Origin: Caulobacteraceae bacterium
Lineage (GTDB): Bacteria; Pseudomonadota; Alphaproteobacteria; Caulobacterales; Caulobacteraceae
Length of the DNA: 5,029 nt
Assembly: GCA_013815405.1 (NCBI GenBank)
Contig: JACDGF010000201.1
Location: 1 to 5,029 of the forward strand
Direction of reading: 5' to 3'
This document shows positions 1-5,029 of this stretch, piece by piece. Position numbers and translations under genes: made by a program. The notes beneath the pieces were generated by a model that was given only the letters and a program-made list of their open reading frames with translations, searched no databases and was not told the DNA's origin. The first letter of the stretch is position 1, and the number at the start of each line of letters is the position of its first letter.

Positions 1-246
1 GCCGTAGGCCCGGCCGTTGGCGGCGACCTTGAAGGTCACCGACCGGTCGCCCCGCAGGGCCCCGGCCCGCGCCTCGCGCAGGCGCTCGGCCTCCGCGCTC
101 ACCGTCTGGCGCTGCGAGAGCCGGGTCAGCCCCTGCTGGAGCCTGGGGAATCCGATCAGGCTGACCAGGGCGGTAATCGCCACCACCACCAGCGCCTCGA
201 CCAGGGTCGTTCCCGATTGGCGGTCGCGGCCCCGGGCCCCCTCCAC
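1..246 (-). CDS. gspH: Type II secretion minor pseudopilin GspH, N-terminal part (cut by left edge)
   Basis: The 82 visible codons encode a pseudopilin N-terminus. A short basic leader (MEGARGRDRQSG) ends in Gly and is followed by TTLVEALVVVAITALVSLIG, with Glu at +5 of the mature protein and a hydrophobic helix of about 20 residues, the substrate pattern of prepilin peptidase GspO/PilD. The following amphipathic stretch (EAERLREARAGALRGDRSVTF) is the GspH/FimT pattern. In the family, GspH is a minor pseudopilin of the pseudopilus, anchored in the inner membrane by this helix before assembly. It follows gspG, the standard order. The start is uncertain. I chose GTG at 244-246, which gives a normal 12-residue leader, with AGG 7 bases and GAGGA about 11-12 bases upstream. 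An in-frame ATG at 349-351 would add a 35-residue extension read from palindromic DNA and has no SD. Mature residue +1 is Thr rather than the usual Phe or Met. GspI or FimT-like are less likely alternatives. Confidence 0.8.
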   Translation of the reverse strand, partial: MEGARGRDRQSGTTLVEALVVVAITALVSLIGFPRLQQGLTRLSQRQTVSAEAERLREARAGALRGDRSVTFKVAANGRAYG

Positions 247-263
247 CCCGGAGCCTGTCCTCG

Positions 264-316
264 GGCCGGCCTCCGGCCGGACCCGGGGGGGGTCCCCCTC
301 CCGTTGGCGGAGGGGA
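264..316. repeat. GC-rich palindrome cluster between gspG and gspH, module A (REP-like)
   Basis: Three short inverted repeats follow one another. GGCCGG (264-269) pairs with CCGGCC (273-278) around a 3-base loop. GGACC (279-283) pairs with GGTCC (291-295) around a C/G-rich loop. CCCCTCC (295-301) pairs with GGAGGGG (309-315) around the 7-base loop CGTTGGC. The symmetry is seen directly. That this is a copy of a dispersed, REP-type intergenic family is inferred from its look, because only one copy lies in the window. It lies in the only sizeable gap of the gsp cluster, just upstream of the proposed gspH start. No U-rich run follows it in the minus-strand transcript, so it is not a classical intrinsic terminator. 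Confidence 0.5.
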
Positions 317-342
317 GGAGAAAGGACACAAACACGCTCCCT

Positions 343-385
343 CCCCCCCATGGGGGAAGTACCGGTGAAGCCGGGGAAGGGGGCC
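343..385. repeat. GC-rich palindrome between gspG and gspH, module B (REP-like)
   Basis: This stretch contains the perfect 12-base palindrome CCCCCATGGGGG (345-356), then ACCGGT with CCGG (362-365) and CCGG (371-374) flanking TGAAG, which can form a small stem-loop. The heptamer GGGGAAG occurs twice in direct orientation, at 353-359 and 373-379. It lies about 30 bases from module A and may belong to the same composite element. Membership of a repeat family is inferred, not shown. Its central ATG on the minus strand is in frame with gspH and could mislead start-site calling. Confidence 0.45.
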
Positions 386-418
386 AGCGGCGTCGGCCAC
401 CCCCCGCGCCGTGCGTCC

Positions 419-880
419 CTACCAGTTGCCCACATCGGCCGCCTCGCCGGTCCCGCCCTCGGCCTTGTCGGAGCCCAGGGTGTAGACGTCGATCTCGCCG
501 TGCTTTCCGGGGATGCGATAGAGATAGGGCGTACCCCAGGGATCGTTCAGGGCGGCGGATTTCTGCAGATAGGGGCCGTTCCACCCGGCCGCCGTGGACG
601 GGGCGGCGACGACCCCGGCCAGGCCCTCCTCCTGGCTGGGATAGCGGCCGACGTCCAGGCGGTAGAGCTCCAGCGCCGCGACCACGTTCTGGACCTGCAC
701 CTTGGCCGTCTGGCTGCGCGAGCTGCCGAGGTACTTGAGCACCTGGGGCGCGATGATCGCGGCCAGCAGGCCCATGATCGCCAGCACCACCAGCATCTCC
801 AGCAGGGTGAAGCCCGCGTCGCGAGGCGGCCCCTTGCGCGAACCTGGGCGAAGGCGGGAGCGGAAGCGGGTCAGGGTCAT
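419..880 (-). CDS. gspG: Type II secretion major pseudopilin GspG
   Basis: A 153-residue protein, the family's usual size. A basic leader of 23 residues ends in DAG; prepilin peptidase would cut before FTLLEMLVVLAIMGLLAAIIAP, leaving a mature pseudopilin of 130 residues with Glu at +5 and the N-terminal helix at about 24-46. Family signatures follow: DVGRYPSQEEGLAGV (about 76-90), GWNGPYL (99-105), LNDPWGTPYLYRIPGKHGEIDVYTLGSD (111-138) and the C-terminal EGGTGEAADVGNW. The loop with D138 and D149 corresponds to the GspG calcium site (known for the family; here inferred by position). GspG is the main subunit of the periplasmic pseudopilus. The ATG at 878-880 overlaps the gspF stop as ATGA. 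No Shine-Dalgarno precedes it (bases before ATG read GCGCTCGCCCC), so translational coupling to gspF is likely. No other start codon lies between this ATG and the cleavage site. The stop is TAG at 419-421. Confidence 0.97.
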   Translation of the reverse strand: MTLTRFRSRLRPGSRKGPPRDAGFTLLEMLVVLAIMGLLAAIIAPQVLKYLGSSRSQTAKVQVQNVVAALELYRLDVGRYPSQEEGLAGVVAAPSTAAGWNGPYLQKSAALNDPWGTPYLYRIPGKHGEIDVYTLGSDKAEGGTGEAADVGNW

Positions 881-2091
881 GGGGCGAGCGCCAGATCGTT
901 GAAGCCAAGGATTGCGGACATGATGGACGCGATCACCGTGGCCACGACCGCGCCCATGAACACGGTAATTGCCGGAGTCAGTATGGCCAAAATACGCTGG
1001 ATGGTCGAGCGGACGGCCCGGTCGAGGACGTCGGCCAGACGCCCGAGCATCTGGCCCAGCTGCGCGGTTTCCTCGCCGGTGCGCAGGAAGCTCAGGGCCA
1101 TGGGGGGAAAGACGCCGCTGGCGGCCAGGGGGCCGGAGAGGCCGCCGCCTTCCTTGAGGCCGGCGGCGACCTTGCCGATCTCGCTGGCCATATGGGCGTT
1201 GGAGACGGACCTCTGGGCGATCGCCAGGGCGGTGGGGAGGGGCACGCCGCCGTCCACCAGGCTGCCCAGGGTGCGGGCGAAGGCGGCGGTCTGGGCGTTG
1301 ATCACCAGGGGGCCGATCTGGGGCAGGCCGAGCACCGAACGGTCGAAAGCCAGGCGCACGCCGGGGCGCCGCAGCCACTGGCGCAGGGAAAAGAGGGCCA
1401 GGCCGATGGCGATCACCCCCAGCCAGCCGTAGTGCCGAACCCCGTCGCTGGCGGCCATCACCGCGCGGGTGGCGAAGGGGAGCTTGCCGTGGGCGTCGGC
1501 GAACAGGCCCTCGAACTGCGGCACCACCACCAGCAGCATGACCAGGATGACGCTGGTCGCCACCACCACCAGCATGGCCGGATAGACCAGGGAGGAGACC
1601 ACCGTCTGGCGAAGGGCCTCGGCGCGATCGAGGCTGTCGGCCAGCCGCGCCAGGGACGCGCCCAGGCGGCCGTCCGCCTCGCCGGCCTCCGACATCGCCG
1701 AGGCGACCGGGGGAAACAGGGCGGGCGACTCGGCCATCGCCCGCGACAGGGGCGCGCCCTCCTTCACCCGGGCGTGCACGGCGGCGAACACCGCCTTGAC
1801 CCCGGGATGGAGGATGTTCTCGACGCACACCGCCAGGGCGCGGTCGAGGGTCAGGCCGGCCTGGAGCAGGACCGCCAGCTCCCCGATCGCGTTGATCATC
1901 GCCTGGCGGGTCTTGCCGTTGGGCTTCACCGAGGCTGTCGCCGTCGCCGGAGCGGAGGTCTCGACCGTCTCGATCGGCATCAGCCCCAGGCGCCGCAGAT
2001 CCTGGATCACGTCGGCGCGGCTGGCGGCCTCCAGGGCCCCCGAGCGAAGGACGCCCGTGGCGGTGGCGGCGCGATAGCGGTAGGTGGCCAC
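877..2091 (-). CDS. gspF: Type II secretion inner-membrane platform protein GspF
   Basis: A 404-residue protein, full length for GspF. It opens with the family motif MATYRYRAATATGVLRSGALEA. Two T2SSF repeats follow, roughly residues 67-190 and 268-391. The first carries ELAVLLQAGLTLDRAL and SEAGEADGRLG (134-144); the second carries FARTLGSLVDGGVPLPTAL and LRTGEETAQLGQML (336-349). Membrane segments are visible at about 169-191, 221-238 and 367-395, the usual three-helix topology with large cytoplasmic domains. GspF forms the platform between the ATPase GspE and the pseudopilus and is thought to pass the ATPase's motion to pilin insertion. The start is GTG (2089-2091), 2 bases after the gspE stop, with a strong SD inside the end of gspE. 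The gene ends in TGA overlapping the gspG ATG. Residues about 45-60 form a low-complexity Ala/Thr linker. PilC-type pilus proteins are related, but the neighbours decide for GspF. Confidence 0.97.
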   Translation of the reverse strand: MATYRYRAATATGVLRSGALEAASRADVIQDLRRLGLMPIETVETSAPATATASVKPNGKTRQAMINAIGELAVLLQAGLTLDRALAVCVENILHPGVKAVFAAVHARVKEGAPLSRAMAESPALFPPVASAMSEAGEADGRLGASLARLADSLDRAEALRQTVVSSLVYPAMLVVVATSVILVMLLVVVPQFEGLFADAHGKLPFATRAVMAASDGVRHYGWLGVIAIGLALFSLRQWLRRPGVRLAFDRSVLGLPQIGPLVINAQTAAFARTLGSLVDGGVPLPTALAIAQRSVSNAHMASEIGKVAAGLKEGGGLSGPLAASGVFPPMALSFLRTGEETAQLGQMLGRLADVLDRAVRSTIQRILAILTPAITVFMGAVVATVIASIMSAILGFNDLALAP

Positions 2092-2093
2092 CC

Positions 2094-3761
2094 TCAGCCT
2101 TCCCGGGTCACGCGCAGGACCTCGTCCAGGGTGGTGAGCCCGGCCCTGGCCTTGTCGAGGCCGTCTTGCAGCATGGTCCGAAGCCCGGCCGCCGCCTGGA
2201 TCTCGCGCGATTCCGCCCGGGCCAGGACCAGCCGTTCGGTCTCCTCGTCGACCACCAGCAGCTCGAGCACGGCGATCCGGCCGCGGAAGCCGCCGTGCCC
2301 GCAGGCGGCGCAGCCGACGGGCCGCCAGAGGCGCTCCAACCGCTCGCCGGCGCCGTCGACGCCCAACGCCTCCAGCATCTCCGGCGGCGGCTCGAAAGGC
2401 TCACGGCAATGGGGGCAGAGCCGCCGCACCAGCCGCTGAGCCAGAACCGCGTTGAGGGTCGAGGTGATCAGGAAGGGCTCCACCCCCATGTCGAGCAGCC
2501 GGGTCACGGCGGCCGCGGCGCTGTTGGTGTGCAGGGTGGAGAGGATGGTGTGACCGGTGAGCGCCGCCTGGACGGCCACCTGGGCGGTCTCCAGGTCGCG
2601 GATTTCCCCCACCATCATCACGTCCGGATCCTGGCGCAGGAAGGAGCGAAGGGCGGCGGCGAAGGAAAGGCCGATCTGCGCGCTCACCTGGGTCTGGTTG
2701 ATCCCCGCCAGGCGGTACTCGATCGGATCCTCGATGGTCAGGATCTTGCGGTCGGCGGTGTTCATCACCGCCAGCGACGCATAGAGGGTCGTTGTCTTGC
2801 CGCTGCCGGTCGGGCCGGTGACCAGGACGATGCCGTGAGGCTGGCGCAGGACCCGCAGGTAACGCGCCAGGGAGTCGCCGTCGAAGCCCAGGGAGTCGAA
2901 ATCGAGCGCCAGGTTGGAGCGGTCGAGCAGGCGCAGCACCACGCTCTCGCCGTGGATGGTCGGCGCGGTGGCGACGCGCAGGTCGATGTCGTGGCCGCGC
3001 ACCGCCAGCCTCAGGCGCCCGTCCTGGGGCAGCCTGCGTTCGGCGATGTTGAGGCCCGCCATGACCTTGATCCGGGAGACGAAGGCGCTTTTGAGGTGGG
3101 CCGGCAGGGGGTCCTCGTCGCGCAGCGCCCCGTCGATGCGCAGGCGGATCTTCAGGGCGTCCTCGGTCGGCTCGATGTGTATGTCCGACGCCTGGGCCTC
3201 GGCCGCCCGCCCGATCAGGGCGTTGACGGCGCGGACCACCGGCGCGTCGCTGGAAAGGTCGCGCAGCCGCTCGACGTCCGCCTCGTCCACCCCGCCCGCC
3301 TCGCCGGCGCGCAGGTCGTCGGCCGGATAGAGCCGGTCCAGCGCCGCCTCCATGTCTCCGGAGCGGGCGACCAGGGGAACCACCGGCCGCTGTAGGCTGA
3401 AGGCGAGCGCGTCGCGCCCGAAGGGCGTCAGGGGGTCGACGAAGGCCACCTCCACCCCCGCCTGCGTCTCCCTCAACGGCACGGCGCGGGCGTCGCGCAG
3501 GAACCGGGGCGAAAGGCGTTCGGGCGCCACCGGCTCGGCGGGAAAATCGGCGGGAACGGCGATCCGCAAGCCCGCCGCCTTGGCGATGGCCTCGGCCAGG
3601 GCCCGTTCGGAGACCAGCCCCAGGCGGGTGAGCACGGTGTCCAGCGGCTCGCCCGTCTCGCCCTGCACCAGTTCGGCCCGCGCCAGGGTCTCGGCCGGCG
3701 CCAGGCCGCGCTCCAGCACCAGGCGGCGCAGGCTCAAGGGTTCTTCGGCAATATCGAGCAC
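2094..3761 (-). CDS. gspE: Type II secretion assembly ATPase GspE
   Basis: A 555-residue cytoplasmic ATPase of the secretion NTPase superfamily that powers pseudopilus assembly through GspF. Residues about 10-145 form the N-terminal T2SSE_N/MshEN-type domain. About 165-300 is the second N-terminal region, with ASDIHIEP (191-198), RLPQDGRL (243-250) and HGESVVLRLLD (270-280). The catalytic core has Walker A GPTGSGKTT (316-324), the Asp box ILTIEDPIEY (340-349), Walker B DPDVMMVGEIRD (378-389) and the His box LTGHTILSTLHTN (401-413). A zinc-binding tetracysteine follows: C449/C452 (CPHC) and C484/C487 (CAAC), typical of GspE and of some PilB-like ATPases, absent from PilT-like ones. All key residues are present. 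The start is GTG (3759-3761), the first possible start after an in-frame TAA at 3768-3770; GGAGG lies 12 bases upstream, longer than ideal. It is the first gsp gene of the visible cluster and has its own promoter candidate. Confidence 0.98.
   Translation of the reverse strand: MLDIAEEPLSLRRLVLERGLAPAETLARAELVQGETGEPLDTVLTRLGLVSERALAEAIAKAAGLRIAVPADFPAEPVAPERLSPRFLRDARAVPLRETQAGVEVAFVDPLTPFGRDALAFSLQRPVVPLVARSGDMEAALDRLYPADDLRAGEAGGVDEADVERLRDLSSDAPVVRAVNALIGRAAEAQASDIHIEPTEDALKIRLRIDGALRDEDPLPAHLKSAFVSRIKVMAGLNIAERRLPQDGRLRLAVRGHDIDLRVATAPTIHGESVVLRLLDRSNLALDFDSLGFDGDSLARYLRVLRQPHGIVLVTGPTGSGKTTTLYASLAVMNTADRKILTIEDPIEYRLAGINQTQVSAQIGLSFAAALRSFLRQDPDVMMVGEIRDLETAQVAVQAALTGHTILSTLHTNSAAAAVTRLLDMGVEPFLITSTLNAVLAQRLVRRLCPHCREPFEPPPEMLEALGVDGAGERLERLWRPVGCAACGHGGFRGRIAVLELLVVDEETERLVLARAESREIQAAAGLRTMLQDGLDKARAGLTTLDEVLRVTREG
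2098..2104 (-). promoter_or_regulatory. Ribosome binding site of gspF, inside gspE 3' end
   Basis: On the minus strand GGGAAGG lies 6 bases before the GTG start at 2089-2091 and is part of the last gspE codons. It supports the GTG start and suggests that gspF is translated both by coupling to gspE and by its own initiation. Confidence 0.7.
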
Positions 3762-3773
3762 GGCGGCTTAGCG

Positions 3774-3778
3774 CCTCC
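3774..3778 (-). promoter_or_regulatory. Ribosome binding site of gspE (long spacing)
   Basis: GGAGG on the minus strand stands 12 bases before the GTG start at 3759-3761. Because TAA at 3768-3770 closes the frame, no in-frame start can lie nearer to this SD. The long spacing together with GTG suggests modest initiation. The next in-frame alternatives are a TTG at codon 9 and a GTG at codon 15; neither has a better SD. Confidence 0.5.
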
Positions 3779-3849
3779 AACACACCCCCGACACCCCGAA
3801 AGGCCGCGCCCCGTCCGCGAAGTGGTCCCCGTCAGCGGGAGGGCCAGGC

Positions 3850-3878
3850 ATCCTAACGGGGATGTGAGGGGGCGGCAA
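3850..3878 (-). promoter_or_regulatory. Candidate sigma70-type promoter for the gspE operon
   Basis: On the minus strand TTGCCG (-35, 3873-3878) and TAGGAT (-10, 3850-3855) are separated by exactly 17 bases. Each matches the sigma70 consensus at 4 of 6 positions. GTTAGGAT also resembles the Caulobacter housekeeping -10 type (GCTANAWC). Transcription would begin near 3843 and give a leader of about 80 bases before gspE. The position between the unknown gene's stop and gspE is right for an operon promoter. It is a by-eye match in very GC-rich DNA and has no experimental support. Confidence 0.45.
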
Positions 3879-3902
3879 CGGCGCGCCCGTGGTTCCTTTG
3901 GC

Positions 3903-4946
3903 TCAAGTGATGCACGACGGGCGGGCTTGGAGGCCGGGAATGTCGGCGGGGCGCAGCGGCTCGATCAGCGCCCCGGACGGCGGGACCGGGTTGAACCCGA
4001 TCCGCGCATCGCCCAGGACCGACGGGTCCTTGGCCTGGGCGGTCCGGAGCCAGGCGAGGAATTGGCCGGCCTCGTCATAGGTCGCGAAACAGAGGCCGGT
4101 GAGGGCGCCGCCCGGGCGCAGTATGCCCACGGCGCCATGGCCCGGCCCCCCCGCGTGCAGGCCGAAGAAGGTCGGCGAAAAGTCCCGCGCGGGAACCAGG
4201 GGCGTATCGTTGGCCACCGTCGAGGCGCGGGTGATCTCCTGGACCCTGTCGTCCTTCTCCTCATAGGTCCCGTCGCCGGCGAGGATGTGGCGGACGGTGT
4301 AGGTCAGATCGACCTTGGCCTTGACGTCCGCCCCCGGTGGCGGCGCCAGGACGAGGCTCTGGGTCAGGGCCAGGGCGCCGGGCGCGAGGATCGCCCCGGC
4401 CTTGTCGCGGTACGCGCCGATGGCGGTCAGGACGGTGCGGGAGGGGTTGCCGTCATAGGCGATGTCGACCTTGACCACGGTGTTGCCGGTCAGGTCGACG
4501 CCCAGGCCGCCCTGCCGATGGATGACCAGCCGGCGGCCGCCGTCCTCGACGTCGGCGGACAGGGTCTCGGCCTGCTGGGTGACCGCCAGGGTCTCCGCGC
4601 GGGTGTCGCTCTGGGAGGCGCCCAGGGTCGCGCCGACGGCGGCCGGGACCCCGGACGGCGCACTTACGCTCTCGGTCAGGCCGCGAACCGCCGTGAACTG
4701 GACGGTTCCGGCGTTGATGGTCGTATAGGCCGTGGCCAGGGTGTCCCAGCCGACGAACCGGGCGCCCGCCAGGCGGATCGAGACGTCGGTCGCCTCCAGC
4801 CGGTCGGCGGGGTTGAACGGGGGGTCCTTGCGGACGGTCACCACCAGGGTCCGGTGCGCGAGCGTCCGGTCGTCCGGCCCCGACGACGATCCGCCGCCCA
4901 ACGCGCCGGCGAGATTGGCCCGCAGGGCCGCCGCGTTGGCGCTCAT
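3903..4946 (-). CDS. Uncharacterised protein of about 347 residues, upstream of gspE
   Basis: I do not recognise a family. The codons have the strong GC third-position bias of the gsp genes, so I regard it as real. The N-terminus (MSANAAALRANLAGALGGGSSSG) is a short helix plus a flexible Gly/Ser linker, not a signal peptide. Residues about 30-240 alternate in a way that suggests beta strands: RTLVVTVRK, TDVSIRLAGARFVGWDTLATAYTTINAG (53-80), RRLVIHRQGGLGVDLTGN (138-155), VVKVDIAYDG, KVDLTYTVRH. Within this, DTRAETLAVTQQAETLSADV (114-133) may be helical. The C-terminal third holds FGLHAGGPGHGAVGILRPGG (261-280) and a likely helix DEAGQFLAWLRTAQA (291-305). There are only two cysteines (286, 345) and no membrane segment. 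I chose ATG at 4944-4946 because TAAGG lies 9 bases upstream. An in-frame GTG at 4962-4964 would add six residues with a weaker SD. A link to type II secretion is possible only by position; a soluble cytoplasmic protein is the simplest reading. Confidence 0.85.
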   Translation of the reverse strand: MSANAAALRANLAGALGGGSSSGPDDRTLAHRTLVVTVRKDPPFNPADRLEATDVSIRLAGARFVGWDTLATAYTTINAGTVQFTAVRGLTESVSAPSGVPAAVGATLGASQSDTRAETLAVTQQAETLSADVEDGGRRLVIHRQGGLGVDLTGNTVVKVDIAYDGNPSRTVLTAIGAYRDKAGAILAPGALALTQSLVLAPPPGADVKAKVDLTYTVRHILAGDGTYEEKDDRVQEITRASTVANDTPLVPARDFSPTFFGLHAGGPGHGAVGILRPGGALTGLCFATYDEAGQFLAWLRTAQAKDPSVLGDARIGFNPVPPSGALIEPLRPADIPGLQARPSCIT

Positions 4947-5029
4947 GTCCGGCCGCCTTACCACCCATCATTTTTCCAAGCGGCCCATAGAGGCGGCGGC
5001 GTCAGGAGGCGTTGGAGGCAGAATTGCAT
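4947..5029. other. Upstream region of the unknown gene; possible divergent gene start at the edge
   Basis: This stretch includes the least GC-rich spot of the window (ATCATTTTTCC, 4967-4977). I find no convincing -35/-10 pair for the minus-strand gene. On the plus strand, AGGAGG (5004-5009) and GGAGG (5014-5018) look like Shine-Dalgarno sites. A TTG at 5024-5026 or an ATG begun by the last two bases would stand 5 or 9 bases after the second one. A divergent gene beyond the edge is therefore possible but unproven. Confidence 0.25.
4956..4960 (-). promoter_or_regulatory. Ribosome binding site of the unknown gene
   Basis: TAAGG on the minus strand lies 9 bases before the ATG at 4944-4946. It favours this ATG over the in-frame GTG at 4962-4964, whose upstream bases (GGAAAAATGATGG) have only weak SD character. 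Confidence 0.5.

Noticed and set aside
264..356. Intrinsic terminator after gspG
   Set aside because: Stems are present, but no U run follows any of them in the minus-strand transcript. The 12-base CCCCCATGGGGG palindrome has no room for a proper loop, and gspH belongs to the same operon.
17..1432. Long plus-strand open frame of 471 codons antisense to gspF, gspG and gspH
   Set aside because: It lies opposite well-recognised genes. Its product is Arg/Pro/Ala-rich without domains, as expected for the antisense of GC-rich coding DNA. The same holds for the plus-strand frames at 1192-2439 and 2166-3395.
1521..1575. (CCA)n trinucleotide runs as microsatellites, also near 181-192 and 785-795
   Set aside because: They encode consecutive Val codons in the hydrophobic helices of GspF and GspH, with a related run in GspG. 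They are explained by protein sequence and GC codon preference.
2413..2528. PilB/type IV pilus rather than type II secretion identity for the ATPase and platform genes
   Set aside because: The following gspG has the GspG-specific C-terminal motif (EGGTGEAADVGNW) and GspH follows, which fixes the cluster as type II secretion.
2401..3783. Minus-strand open frame of 460 codons overlapping gspE in another frame
   Set aside because: Low-complexity Arg/Gly/Pro-rich product in a shifted frame over the clear GspE sequence. It is a frame shadow, as are the minus-strand frames at 156-908, the gspF-overlapping part of 419-1828, and 4453-4971.
3880..3887. GGCGCGCC palindrome as an operator
   Set aside because: An 8-base GC palindrome is expected by chance in such DNA. 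It lies upstream of the -35 candidate with no second half-site or repeat.
4958..5029. Short minus-strand frame of 23 codons (MQFCLQRLLTPPPLW...) ending in TAA and reaching the edge
   Set aside because: Its third positions are not GC-biased like the real genes and it overlaps the SD region of the unknown gene. It could be the tail of a gene from outside, but nothing supports that.

Overview
The window is very GC-rich (around 70 % by eye), has dense long antisense open frames typical of such DNA, and uses GTG starts freely. All supported genes lie on the minus strand, so the biological order runs from right to left. Composition, the style of the GspE/F/G proteins and the GC-rich palindromic intergenic DNA fit an alphaproteobacterium, perhaps of the Caulobacter/Phenylobacterium group. 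That placement is an inference; no marker gene is present.

Right part (about 3903-5029): an uncharacterised protein of about 347 residues with no signal peptide, no membrane segment and no motif I can assign. Its upstream 80 bases hold a Shine-Dalgarno and, on the opposite strand, SD-like sequence at the very edge that could serve a divergent gene outside the window. A gap of about 140 bases separates it from the next gene and contains a sigma70-type promoter candidate with a 17-base spacer.

Left part (1-3761): the core of a type II secretion system (general secretory pathway) operon in the order gspE, gspF, gspG, gspH. GspE is the cytoplasmic assembly ATPase, GspF the inner-membrane platform protein, GspG the major pseudopilin and GspH a minor pseudopilin cut by the left edge. 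Together they would assemble the pseudopilus that pushes folded periplasmic proteins out through the secretin. gspE and gspF are 2 bases apart and gspF and gspG overlap by 4 bases, so the genes are translationally tight. This packing breaks between gspG and gspH, where about 170 bases contain a cluster of GC-rich palindromes resembling REP-type intergenic repeats.

Most of the window is ordinary T2SS core. The parts worth a second look are the palindrome cluster placed exactly between the major and minor pseudopilin genes, the uncertain and slightly atypical GspH N-terminus, and the unknown protein next to the operon where gspC/gspD would often sit. I see no RNA gene, CRISPR array, insertion sequence or clear terminator.
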